Part shown: in pieces, positions 1 through 6,880 of the stretch | Position numbering within the stretch: position 1 is the first letter of the stretch | Layout of the letters: every line of letters begins with the position of its first letter | Assembly (NCBI GenBank): GCA_047626155.1 | Contig: JBLHRR010000186.1 | Coordinates: forward strand, 1-9,005 | Origin: CALGLS01 sp047626155 | Lineage (GTDB): Bacteria > Bacteroidota > Bacteroidia > Chitinophagales > Saprospiraceae | Direction: 5' to 3' | DNA length: 9,005 nucleotides | Notes under the pieces: model-generated | Seen by the model: the letters and a program-made list of their open reading frames with translations, nothing else | Told to the model about the DNA's origin: nothing | The model's database searches: none | Program-made: the position numbers and the translations under genes

Positions 1-14
1 TTCCTGTTCCCTCT

Positions 15-140
15 GGCCTTATAAAATTGGCCGTTAAGAAAAGCAGCAAAGCGTCGCTCAAGAGCAGTCCAGAGCCTTTTAAGGCGACCTTGGACTGCGA
101 GCGGGCAGGCTGCTGATTTTTAGGCCAAATTTATAAAGCC
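15..140. repeat. Long nested fold-back element
   Basis: Five pairs of inverted segments nest inside one another. The outer arms, 15-32 and 123-140, match at 16 of 18 positions (GGCCTTATAAAATTGGCC against the complement of GGCCAAATTTATAAAGCC). Inside lie AGCAGC (42-47) with GCTGCT (109-114), CGCTC (55-59) with GAGCG (99-103), a perfect 8-bp pair GCAGTCCA (64-71) with TGGACTGC (91-98), and a terminal GCCTT (74-78) with AAGGC (81-85). Order and spacing are symmetric about position 80, so a single strand could fold into one long interrupted hairpin. This fits a palindromic intergenic repeat or MITE-like element, or a structured RNA; the sequence does not decide between them. Confidence 0.65.
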
Positions 141-151
141 TTGGGTTTTTG

Positions 152-177
152 GTACTTTTTTGCTAAGAAAAAAGTAC
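152..177. repeat. Perfect 10-bp inverted repeat, 6-nt loop
   Basis: GTACTTTTTT (152-161) and AAAAAAGTAC (168-177) are exact reverse complements around the loop GCTAAG. It sits 12 bases after the nested fold-back at 15-140 and may be part of the same unit. The stem is almost all A-T, so it is a poor terminator on either strand, although each strand carries a short T run inside the stem. Confidence 0.7.
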
Positions 178-229
178 GAAGAAAATAACAATAAATCTAC
201 AAAAGTAAAATTAGAGCGCTAAGTAACAA

Positions 230-336
230 CAAAAAATTTACTTAGGCCACTGCCATCATTTAGTTAAAGCTAAACGACTCCAGGAGAGTGATTTAGCTAA
301 ATGATGGCAGTGTATTGTGGCCTAGATTATTTTTTG
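230..336. repeat. Fold-back element with perfect 16-bp core inverted repeat
   Basis: The core is CACTGCCATCATTTAG (248-263) and its exact reverse complement at 297-312. Nested inside are GCTAAA (269-274) with TTTAGC (292-297) and ACTC (277-280) with GAGT (286-289) around the loop CAGGA. Outside the core the symmetry continues: 230-248 and 319-336 share CAAAAAAT at their far ends and AGGCC next to the core, with a few mismatches and one gap between. The whole segment can therefore form one long stem-loop on either strand. No open reading frame of note lies inside. It could be a MITE-like element, a palindromic repeat or a structured RNA. Confidence 0.7.
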
Positions 337-413
337 TGTAATACTAAGCTATAAATGGTAGCTGATTTTTTCTTGTTAGATAGCGGATTTATATTAGGGT
401 GAATTTCGTGTAA

Positions 414-445
414 TAGTAGTGTTGAATGTTTTAGTAGTGTTGAAT
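414..445. repeat. Two exact 14-bp direct repeats, period 18
   Basis: TAGTAGTGTTGAAT occurs at 414-427 and again at 432-445, separated by GTTT. Two copies are too few to call an array. They could be a small local duplication or a pair of binding sites; nothing else in the sequence favours one reading. Confidence 0.6.
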
Positions 446-453
446 ATTTGTAT

Positions 454-493
454 GGGAACGTTTACTAAACTGAAAAAAGTTTAGTAAACGCCC
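454..493. repeat. Perfect 13-bp hairpin with GGG/CCC base
   Basis: CGTTTACTAAACT (459-471) and AGTTTAGTAAACG (478-490) are exact reverse complements around the loop GAAAAA (472-477). After a two-base bulge (AA, 457-458) the stem gains three more pairs, GGG (454-456) with CCC (491-493). Neither strand has a T run after the stem, so a classic intrinsic terminator is unlikely. A dyad operator, a transposon end or an RNA processing hairpin are possible. Confidence 0.7.
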
Positions 494-533
494 GACCGTG
501 CCAACCGATCTGACCGTGGAAAACGGAGATAGT

Positions 534-637
534 ATAGTAACTAACTCATCCTTAACAAAGCAATCTGATAGTGGTAACAAGCACTTAAACTTACTGCCAC
601 TACATCTGGCTAAGGCTTTGCTATTTCGAGTTACTAT
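534..637. repeat. Imperfect fold-back, weak
   Basis: ATAGTAACT (534-542) is the exact reverse complement of 629-637, and TAGTGG (569-574) of CCACTA (597-602); AAAGC (557-561) can also pair with GCTTT (615-619). The intervening sequence pairs poorly. The symmetry about position 586 suggests an old fold-back element whose arms have drifted, or a weakly structured RNA. The short plus-strand and minus-strand open stretches here run across these arms, which argues against them being proteins. Confidence 0.4.
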
Positions 638-760
638 TTGCAATATTGATTTGCAGAACTGTTTTATCATAATATTTGGATTTGTTGTGATTTTCAAATA
701 TCGGTAGCAGTTTTGTATTTTCAAAATTATGCTTCAGAGACCTTTTACTTCGTCAAAAGT

Positions 761-793
761 CCAGTAAGCGTTTGCTTATGGCTTCTTTTTTTA
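761..793 (+). terminator. Candidate rho-independent terminator with no gene in front
   Basis: CCAGTAAGC (761-769), loop GTTT (770-773) and GCTTATGG (774-781) form an 8-bp stem with a single bulged G; the sequence then runs CTTCTTTTTTTA, with seven T in a row at 786-792. On the plus strand this is a good intrinsic terminator shape. It would stop transcription arriving from the fold-back region before it reaches the outer-membrane gene at 923. No convincing gene precedes it, so either an unrecognised transcript ends here or the match is accidental. Confidence 0.45.
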
Positions 794-873
794 TTACCAG
801 ACTTAACCCTATTAAAAATTTGGTCGGGAAAAATGAAAAAGAACAAATTTGTATTTTATTGATTAATAAATTC

Positions 874-910
874 ACTAGCTTGAGTTTTCGAGAGAAAAAT
901 TCAAACTAGT
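874..910 (+). promoter_or_regulatory. Hairpin just upstream of the outer-membrane gene start
   Basis: ACTAGCTTGA (874-883) and TCAAACTAGT (901-910) pair at nine of ten positions around a 17-base loop. The hairpin ends 12 bases before the ATG at 923, so it would lie in the 5' leader of that mRNA or overlap its promoter. It could tune translation or serve as a dyad operator. I found no clear promoter match of the TTG / TAnnTTTG type between 793 and 922. Confidence 0.4.
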
Positions 911-922
911 AAATTATAAAAC

Positions 923-1702
923 ATGTACTATTTCCGAACCACTCTTTTCCTGTTACTCCTCCCCTGCTTCCTATTCAGCCAACAGCAGCTAAAGAAAAAA
1001 ACAGTAGCCGAAACAAACCCCACCAAAGTTTCCTTCGGTCTTCATATCGGATTAAGCTCCTCTGACATTTCCGCCAATAGAATTGCCTTCCCAGCAACAG
1101 GAGTCGATCTCTCCAGACTGGATCGTCAGCAGGCAACCAATGGCCGTTTTGGTTTATTACTACTCATTCATCTCTCAGAAGATTACGGATTGGAGACCGG
1201 ATTGATTTATGAAAAACTAGGTCTCAAAGCAGAGGGACTCTATGATCCCGAGCTCATGGAGTACAATTTAAAAAATAGCTCCTCTACTCATTTCTCTTTT
1301 GAGTACCTCATCTTTCCACTGCTATTTAAACGGAACCTTCCACTTCAGGAAAAAATGCAACTGAGTTTTCAAGTTGGTACTTACTTAGCACTTTTACAAA
1401 GTTCATCTTACGGCTTTGAAGTCACAGACCTGATCATGAATCCAGATGGCAGTTTCCGGGAGAGCATGCGAAAAACAGGCATTTCTCTGGATGACTACAG
1501 CAGAAAACTTGATATTGGTATGCGCCTTCAGGCAGGAGTGGAACGAAGCATTTCGGAAACCGCCTCTCTATTTTCCTATGTTTACTATTCCAGAGGATTA
1601 AGAACTATTGACGATTTTCCGGAGACTAACCTTGAAGGCGGTTCGGAAGGAATGAATCGTGTTTGGGGACTTTCTTTTGGTGGGTATTTTAAAATGAAAT
1701 AA
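923..1702 (+). CDS. Outer-membrane beta-barrel protein, PorT-like family
   Basis: The 259-residue product starts with a hydrophobic signal segment (residues 6-19, FRTTLFLLLLPCFLFS into QQQ), so it should cross the inner membrane by Sec. The mature part alternates short hydrophobic strands with polar turns, as in small outer-membrane barrels: VSFGLHIGL at 36-44, RFGLLLLIHL at 75-84, YGLETGLIYEKLGLK at 88-102, SFEYLIFPLLFKRNL at 125-139, QLSFQVGTYLALL at 146-158, DIGMRLQAGVER at 197-208 and WGLSFGGYFKMK at the end. The Y-L-x-x-P-L-L-x-K stretch is typical of the Bacteroidota family often annotated PorT or outer membrane beta-barrel protein. The family label is an inference from this pattern. 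The ATG at 923 follows an A-rich leader (AAATTATAAAAC) without a Shine-Dalgarno. The gene is monocistronic: a terminator begins five bases after its TAA and the next gene converges on it. Substrate and role are unknown; a true T9SS PorT role cannot be claimed. Confidence 0.85.
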   Translation: MYYFRTTLFLLLLPCFLFSQQQLKKKTVAETNPTKVSFGLHIGLSSSDISANRIAFPATGVDLSRLDRQQATNGRFGLLLLIHLSEDYGLETGLIYEKLGLKAEGLYDPELMEYNLKNSSSTHFSFEYLIFPLLFKRNLPLQEKMQLSFQVGTYLALLQSSSYGFEVTDLIMNPDGSFRESMRKTGISLDDYSRKLDIGMRLQAGVERSISETASLFSYVYYSRGLRTIDDFPETNLEGGSEGMNRVWGLSFGGYFKMK

Positions 1703-1737
1703 AAAAAGCACCTACAGTTTATTGTAGGTGCTCTTTT
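1701..1737. terminator. Bidirectional intrinsic terminator between converging genes
   Basis: GCACCTACA (1708-1716) and TGTAGGTGC (1723-1731) form a perfect 9-bp stem with the loop GTTTAT. Seven A precede it (1701-1707, overlapping the TAA of the upstream gene) and TCTTTTT follows, so each strand has a T run after the stem. It serves the plus-strand barrel gene and the minus-strand PLD gene that ends at 1807. Two weaker dyads lie between it and that stop: TACCATC/GATGGTA at 1744-1764 and ACTTG/CAAGT at 1785-1800. Confidence 0.88.
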
Positions 1738-1806
1738 TATTTCTACCATCCTTCTTCGATGGTAAATTCTATAAGTTTTAAAACACTTGCTTAAACAAGT
1801 ACTGAT

Positions 1807-4026
1807 TTACTTCACAACTTGCAATTGCTTCACCGCAATATTATCACCTACTTTAAAGGTGACAACATAAGTCCCAGTAGCTAATCCAGCTAACAATAAA
1901 GTCTCTGTTTGCTCCCCTTGTACATTTGGAAGTAAGCTAGATTGTAACATACGACCATTGAAATCCCAAAGGCTAATGGTTACGTCAGCACGTTGTTGGA
2001 GATTCATCTTGATGGTACTATAATCCGTTGCTGGACTAGGGAATAAGGTCGCTTCGAAACCTTCTATTTCGTTAAGTTCTTCTGTAGCAACGTTGATACA
2101 ATTTGCTCCTCCAGTAGCTTCACACCAACGAGCTTCGAATTCCTGAAGGAAAATATTAGCGATATTTTCGTTGTGGAAAATTAAAGTATTCTCATCATTT
2201 CTAACATCTGCACCTGCTGACCAGTTGTGAGAACCGGTAACAACAATAGGGTCAGAACTTGGAGCAGTAGCATCGATGACACAGTATTTGTGGTGGGTTT
2301 GCTGTGGTACATTATCTTCTGATACATTCACACCGTTATCAAGTAGGAATTGAAACTCACTCCCTTGGTCATTTGGGTTGTTGATGATACCACGGACTGA
2401 AGTTCCTGCATTGTGCTCCGCAAGAACTGCAGCTCCTAGCTCATTGTAAGTAAAAGACAATATGGCAAATTGCAAATCTACATCTGCAGATTCTACCGCA
2501 TCAATAATTCCAAGAGCAGTGTTATCCGATGGAGAAAAATAAGACTCTACCATTTTACCGTTTACACTGAAAAGGTGTGGTGTATTATCTGTTTTGTCTT
2601 CTCCGAATTTTACATTAAAAATACCTGGCGTTGGATCTTCTGATCCCCACATTTCATTAAATTCCCAAGTATACGCTTTTGCAATTGCTTTGTCCTGAAT
2701 GATCACGAGGTTGTTGAAATCATCCGCAATATTATTGTCTGTCATATTTGTAGAACCCATAATTACATAGGAACTGTTTTCAGATTCTGCGTCAAAAACG
2801 AAGAACTTATGGTGCATTAGTGGATTTCCTGGATTCCCAGAAAGAGTAGAAAAAGGAGGAGAAGGGTTTTGCAAAGCTAGGTTGTTTGTTTCATCATCAT
2901 GAATATAACGAACTACGATTCCATTGTTATGGGCATTCGTTAAAGCCGCTACGATTGTCGTTCTGTTGATATTGTAAATCGCACAATCAATAGATGTAGT
3001 CGCATTGTTGATTCGACTAATGATCGCTGCTTCTATGGCTGCTCCAGTGACGTCGGTCGCCAAAGCTCCATTAGAGAAATCTTCGTTTACACCGTGGTTG
3101 AAATATACTTTAATCTGACCAGAAGAATTAGAAGCCGTACTGAATATTTTAGTCGCAGAATTTACAGTCGTTATTCCATTGTTAGAAAAAGCTTGAACGT
3201 AATAAAACTCTGAAACATCCAAACCATCAATATCAATACTATGATTGACCGTTGAATTTGTGTTTGTGATTTCATTGACCATCGCTGGAGTTGTACCATA
3301 GCGCAAGTTAGAAGAAGCCGCAACGTTGGTTGACCATGTGACCGTAAAGCCATCAGTCGTAAGGTTAGCTTCCTTTGGTTGCACCGTGATGTAAAAATCA
3401 TCAACGATATCCACGTCAGCACCATCACGCAATAGTAACTGGGGATTACCGCTGAATTGAGAAGAGATACCTGTTAGATTTACTGCCGCTTGTGTGATCG
3501 GCATCCCAATAAAAGAAGAACCAGAAGGCATATAAAGATCTCCAGATTCTCCTCCTCCATTTTGGGTAAAGGAGTAAAGTCCTACAGAGAAAACGCCTCC
3601 ACCAAGGTCAAAAGTTACATCTTCAATTAGTGCGATGCTTCCTTCAATGTCCTCCAAACCATTTGGCGTGATCGCCTGTGGTGCTGGAAGTGTATTGTTA
3701 GAAGAAACTACGTTGTAACTTGTTATCGGATCAATCTCCAACAAACCGTTGAAAAATTTCAACGGTCCTGTAACTTGAACCAAGTCTCCACGAGATACAT
3801 CATCTGGGAAGTTACCAGTAGAACCGGAACCAGGATAAACCGCAATACCGGCCGTAGCGTCTTGTACATAACGAATGATGCCGAGCTCGGCACCGTTAGT
3901 TGCAATGCCTTCGACGGTGACGATTTCGCCTTCGGCCATTGTACGGGCGACGGAGATGTCAATTTGAGCGTCCAACAATGGAATACTCAATAGAAGTGTA
4001 ATTAGAGTAAGAATAAATTTATTCAT
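1807..4026 (-). CDS. Secreted two-HKD phospholipase D-family protein with T9SS sorting domain
   Basis: The 739-residue product begins with a signal peptide (1-20, cleavage likely at LLDA|Q). Residues 25-110 look like the OB-fold module seen in secreted Bacteroidota proteins (IRYVQDATAGIAVYPGSG at 51-68, then GDLVQVTGPL); about 115-208 may be a second, diverged copy. Residues 212-297 resemble a fibronectin type III or purple-acid-phosphatase N-terminal domain. The catalytic part, about 305-635, holds two complete HxKx4D motifs: H405/K407/D412 followed by GSTN (424-427), and H578/K580/D585 followed by GSHN (598-601). The PLD superfamily needs two such motifs for one active site, so the enzyme appears intact. 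Residues 656-739 are a type A T9SS tail (LFPSPATD to KQLQVVK). It should act at the cell surface or outside as a phosphodiesterase; DNA, RNA or phospholipid are all possible substrates. It starts 51 bp after the receptor gene with no terminator between, so the two are probably cotranscribed. Confidence 0.9.
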   Translation of the reverse strand: MNKFILTLITLLLSIPLLDAQIDISVARTMAEGEIVTVEGIATNGAELGIIRYVQDATAGIAVYPGSGSTGNFPDDVSRGDLVQVTGPLKFFNGLLEIDPITSYNVVSSNNTLPAPQAITPNGLEDIEGSIALIEDVTFDLGGGVFSVGLYSFTQNGGGESGDLYMPSGSSFIGMPITQAAVNLTGISSQFSGNPQLLLRDGADVDIVDDFYITVQPKEANLTTDGFTVTWSTNVAASSNLRYGTTPAMVNEITNTNSTVNHSIDIDGLDVSEFYYVQAFSNNGITTVNSATKIFSTASNSSGQIKVYFNHGVNEDFSNGALATDVTGAAIEAAIISRINNATTSIDCAIYNINRTTIVAALTNAHNNGIVVRYIHDDETNNLALQNPSPPFSTLSGNPGNPLMHHKFFVFDAESENSSYVIMGSTNMTDNNIADDFNNLVIIQDKAIAKAYTWEFNEMWGSEDPTPGIFNVKFGEDKTDNTPHLFSVNGKMVESYFSPSDNTALGIIDAVESADVDLQFAILSFTYNELGAAVLAEHNAGTSVRGIINNPNDQGSEFQFLLDNGVNVSEDNVPQQTHHKYCVIDATAPSSDPIVVTGSHNWSAGADVRNDENTLIFHNENIANIFLQEFEARWCEATGGANCINVATEELNEIEGFEATLFPSPATDYSTIKMNLQQRADVTISLWDFNGRMLQSSLLPNVQGEQTETLLLAGLATGTYVVTFKVGDNIAVKQLQVVK

Positions 4027-4077
4027 GTTGTTTATTTTATTTTATTTGAACTTTGCTTTTAGTAGATGAAAACACTT

Positions 4078-6663
4078 TTATAAAGTTATCTGTAGCGATA
4101 CATTAAATCGTCGTCCTTGACCATAGTGAACGGATGCTGATTTAGCATCGAAGTCAGCGAAGGAAGGCGAATTAAAATCATCATTGTTCCTTGCATCACT
4201 GATGTACTTGGCATCGAAAAGGTTTATGATGTTGGCTCTTAGGTTAAGTCTAACATCCTTAACGTTAAAACTATAACCAGCATGAAAAGAAAAGAGGGTA
4301 TAATCTGGCATTTCCCAAGAGTCTCTTCCTGCATTAACATCTTTTAAATCTTCGGGTTGAAAGTTAGCGAAGTTCTTTGCAAAGTGAGTCGCTCTTATTT
4401 TGAAGTATAATGATTTTATAGGTTCATATCTTATCAATCCACCATATTGCACTTGAGCAGCGTCACCAACACGTACCCCTTTAGCATCAAACCTAAAAGT
4501 ATCAACATTCGTTGGCAGAACAATAAGCGCTGTTTCTTCAGATGTCCATTTCCAATCACCAATGGATGCCAAACCCTCTATAGACAGTTTCTTCATTGGT
4601 TTGAAGGCAAAATCTAATTCGATTCCTTTATGTAGCGCATCAATACCGCTGATATTAACAGGTATTCTATCTGAATCAGGATCATTTGGATCAAGAGGAA
4701 CCGTAGGCAAACGGTCGACTGGTTTATTTTTCCAAACAGTATAGTAGCTATTAATGTTTGCAGAAAATATATGGCTTTTGTAACTATAACCTAACTCTAC
4801 TGCTTTGATTATTTCATTCTCAAAATCCTTTGCAACTCGTGCATCACTGGAGAGGTTAGAAATTATAACATTATTGTAGCGCTGTGCTTTCCCCAAGTAA
4901 CCTACATTGGCAAAAATAGAATTAGACTCATTAATATTAAAATTTGCACCGGACTTGTAGGTCCCTGTTGGAATTCGAATATCATCTATTTTAAAATTGG
5001 AAAAGTTATCATAGAAGCTATAATATGAATAAGCTCTAGAGGCATTCAAAAAATAAGTAAATTTTTCATTGGGTTGATATTCTAACAATGCAAATCCGCC
5101 TATCCATTTTACATACCCGGTGTAATCATAATCAAAACGATCTCCTTCTTGAAAGTTTCCACCAATAGTGTAACCCTGACCTCCCAATAAATCATAAACT
5201 TCCCGATAATGATCCCCTTGGTATGAACGTGCATCAACTCCTCCTGAAAAAGTTAAAGTAGGAGAAATGGTATAATTTAAAGTTGATAAAAGTCCATACC
5301 AGAAATGCTCATTTTTGCTGGCACGAATAATCGTATTAGATAAACCATTTGGATTAAAAGCAGTAGGTTGATTACCAGCAATCGCTTGATCTATATCCAA
5401 CTGATCATCCTCACCAAATGGAATACTTACGCCTTCTCTAGCTGTTCCTCCTCCTTTTCCAATGGATAGATAAGCTACATTTGACAAGAACATTCTGCTA
5501 TTGATTTGATAGCTATGTCTCAAACTGAACTGTGGCTTGTGGTAAAAATTCTTTCTGGTATTGTACAATTCTCCACCTTTGTAACCCCAGTGTTCATTAT
5601 AACGTCGTCCCTTATTAGATAAAGATAGCTCTGCTATAGCTGAAGCCGGAACACCATTCTCTTTAGCATAAGTTGTATCAACCAACCCCGCCTCATAAGT
5701 AAATGGTCTTTGTCCATGTTCCTGAGGCGCACCAAAACCAGAGAAGCTTAACATGTGGTTTCCTAGTTGTTTATCTATTCGCAAATAGTAAAAAAAGCCT
5801 CGTGTAAAATTACCATCTACCCAACCATCCCCTTGTTTATAAGACGCAGCTGCTGATATTCCAAAACCATTTTTCAAGCGACCGGAGGTAAGGCCAATTG
5901 TAGATCTGGTGTATCCATTGCTTCCTACTTCTTGTTTGAATTTTAAACCTTTCTTTGCATCAATACCTTTTGTCAAAATATTTATGGTTCCACCAATAGA
6001 AGGGATGGAAAGCTTTGACGCACCTAAGCCACGCTGAACCTGCATGGTTTGTGTAACCAAATCCAACCCAAACCAATTGGACCAAAAGACACGACCATTT
6101 TCCATATCATTTACAGGAATCCCATCTAACATAACAGCAATATTACGTTGATTGAAACCTCTGATTGTGATTCGGGCATCTCCATCTCCTCCCCCACCTT
6201 CAGTTGCATAAGCACCTGGTGTGGAATTCAAAATCATAGGGATGTCCTGAGAGGCCAATTCCTCATCTAGTTGTTTAGTAGATATGTTGGTAAAAGCCAC
6301 TGGTGTTTCTCTTTCTATAGCTATATCTGCGGTGACAACGACTTCATTAAGTAGATTAGATCCATCCAATTTGATATCTAAAACCTGATCTCCCTGAAGG
6401 TCGATTTCAATTTCCTTCGATTCATAACTTACGTAAGAAACCTTCAGTAGCTGTTTTCCATTCTTTAACGAAAGCGAGTAAGCGCCATTAAAATCGGTTA
6501 TAGTACCGATGGATCCTTCTGTAAATACAGCTGCACCGATCAAGGGTTCAGCTGTATCTGCATCGGTTATAATTCCAGAAATGGTAGAATTTTGTGCTGT
6601 AATATTCAGCGTAAAAAAAGAAAGCAGAATAAAAGCAAAAAGCAATTTTTTCATGTGACGCAT
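4078..6663 (-). CDS. TonB-dependent outer-membrane receptor with CarboxypepD_reg-like domain
   Basis: The product has up to 861 residues. The second ATG, at 6654, gives the more typical signal start MKKLLFAFILLSFF and may be the true one; the outer ATG is listed. Signal cleavage is likely at ITA|Q (23/24). Residues 27-100 form the CarboxypepD_reg-like domain (ISGIITDADTAEPLIGAAV to LDIKL), followed by the linker NEVVVTA (106-112) common in Bacteroidota receptors. The plug lies at about 116-232, with ITIRGFNQRNIAVMLDGIPV and VQRGLGASKLSIPSIGGT as its clear signatures. The remaining 620 residues are a beta-barrel rich in aromatic strands that ends in NVSLQITL. I saw no cysteine. Such receptors use TonB energy to take up large or scarce molecules; the ligand cannot be read from the sequence. 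No SusD-like partner is present, so it is not a standard SusCD pair. The downstream neighbour is the secreted PLD-type protein, which could supply its ligand. Confidence 0.93.
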   Translation of the reverse strand: MRHMKKLLFAFILLSFFTLNITAQNSTISGIITDADTAEPLIGAAVFTEGSIGTITDFNGAYSLSLKNGKQLLKVSYVSYESKEIEIDLQGDQVLDIKLDGSNLLNEVVVTADIAIERETPVAFTNISTKQLDEELASQDIPMILNSTPGAYATEGGGGDGDARITIRGFNQRNIAVMLDGIPVNDMENGRVFWSNWFGLDLVTQTMQVQRGLGASKLSIPSIGGTINILTKGIDAKKGLKFKQEVGSNGYTRSTIGLTSGRLKNGFGISAAASYKQGDGWVDGNFTRGFFYYLRIDKQLGNHMLSFSGFGAPQEHGQRPFTYEAGLVDTTYAKENGVPASAIAELSLSNKGRRYNEHWGYKGGELYNTRKNFYHKPQFSLRHSYQINSRMFLSNVAYLSIGKGGGTAREGVSIPFGEDDQLDIDQAIAGNQPTAFNPNGLSNTIIRASKNEHFWYGLLSTLNYTISPTLTFSGGVDARSYQGDHYREVYDLLGGQGYTIGGNFQEGDRFDYDYTGYVKWIGGFALLEYQPNEKFTYFLNASRAYSYYSFYDNFSNFKIDDIRIPTGTYKSGANFNINESNSIFANVGYLGKAQRYNNVIISNLSSDARVAKDFENEIIKAVELGYSYKSHIFSANINSYYTVWKNKPVDRLPTVPLDPNDPDSDRIPVNISGIDALHKGIELDFAFKPMKKLSIEGLASIGDWKWTSEETALIVLPTNVDTFRFDAKGVRVGDAAQVQYGGLIRYEPIKSLYFKIRATHFAKNFANFQPEDLKDVNAGRDSWEMPDYTLFSFHAGYSFNVKDVRLNLRANIINLFDAKYISDARNNDDFNSPSFADFDAKSASVHYGQGRRFNVSLQITL

Positions 6664-6694
6664 TTTTTTTGGTTGAGGAGAGGAACCTCATAAG

Positions 6695-6723
6695 GGAAAG
6701 TAATATGGGAATAATGATGACAA
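6695..6723 (-). promoter_or_regulatory. Candidate promoter for the receptor-PLD operon
   Basis: On the minus strand TTG (6723-6721) is followed after 18 bases by TACTTTCC (6702-6695). This resembles the Bacteroidota layout of TTG, about 19 bases, TAnnTTTG, but the last two -7 positions do not match. It lies 32 bases before the outer ATG and 41 before the inner one. The 18-base spacing and TACTTT are the same as in the candidate promoter of the helicase at 8361-8389. Confidence 0.3.
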
Positions 6724-6789
6724 TGAGTCGAGCCGAAAATGGTAGATTTGAACATTGAGTCTACTCCGAAAGGTCAGAATAAGGTTAGA

Positions 6790-6816
6790 TTTACTAAATC
6801 TCAAAGATTTAGCAAA
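6790..6816 (-). promoter_or_regulatory. Hairpin in the intergenic region before the receptor gene
   Basis: Read on the minus strand, TTTGCTAAATCT, loop TTG, AGATTTAGTAAA pairs over 12 positions with one G-U. The central 8 bp (6794-6801 with 6805-6812) are perfect. The G-U pair becomes a C-A mismatch on the plus strand, so the structure suits leftward RNA. No T run follows, so it is not an obvious terminator. It lies upstream of the candidate promoter, so it may be a dyad operator, or part of a longer leader if transcription starts further upstream. Confidence 0.35.
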
Positions 6817-6880
6817 TTGGGTTCACATTTGAAATTCAGTGTAAACTCCCCATTATTAATTAATCATTCTCAAACCCATT

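Larger units (their letters stand above)
1..922. other. Intergenic region rich in fold-back structures, no convincing protein gene
   Basis: Reading all frames gives only short open stretches without a recognisable domain, a good start or biased codon use; the longest, 97 codons on the minus strand (724-431) and 69 codons on the plus strand from a GTG (498-707), overlap each other and lie across inverted repeats. What the region does hold is a string of self-complementary segments (15-140, 152-177, 230-336, 454-493, 534-637, 739-761, 761-781, 874-910) and one short direct repeat (414-445). Base composition is AT-rich apart from positions 40-110. The density of hairpins suggests palindromic repeat elements or structured RNA rather than a decayed gene. 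I cannot name a family. Confidence 0.7.

Noticed and set aside
15..337. CRISPR array or insertion sequence at the left end
   Set aside because: The repeats are inverted and single-copy rather than direct and regularly spaced, and no transposase or Cas-like reading frame is present.
498..707. 69-codon plus-strand frame starting with GTG
   Set aside because: Rare start, no upstream signal, no domain, and its sequence is constrained by the inverted repeats; kept only as part of a possible small transcript.
431..724. 97-codon minus-strand reading frame in the left intergenic region
   Set aside because: It runs straight through the perfect 13-bp hairpin and the 534-637 fold-back, has no recognisable domain, overlaps another open frame and has no start context; its openness looks accidental.
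923..1702. Lipoprotein reading of the barrel gene because of the cysteine at residue 15
   Set aside because: The residues before it (LLLP) do not form a lipobox, and the hydrophobic segment continues past the cysteine.
3171..3993. Short frames on both strands inside the PLD gene
   Set aside because: They lie wholly within a well-supported 739-residue protein and show no domain of their own.
4027..4077. Separate promoter or terminator between receptor and PLD genes
   Set aside because: The 51-bp gap holds only an A/T-rich TTTTA-type repeat typical of leaders here; no stem-loop and no TTG / TAnnTTTG pair, so cotranscription is the simpler reading.
4562..4744. 60-codon plus-strand frame inside the receptor gene
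   Set aside because: Antisense shadow of the beta-barrel coding sequence.
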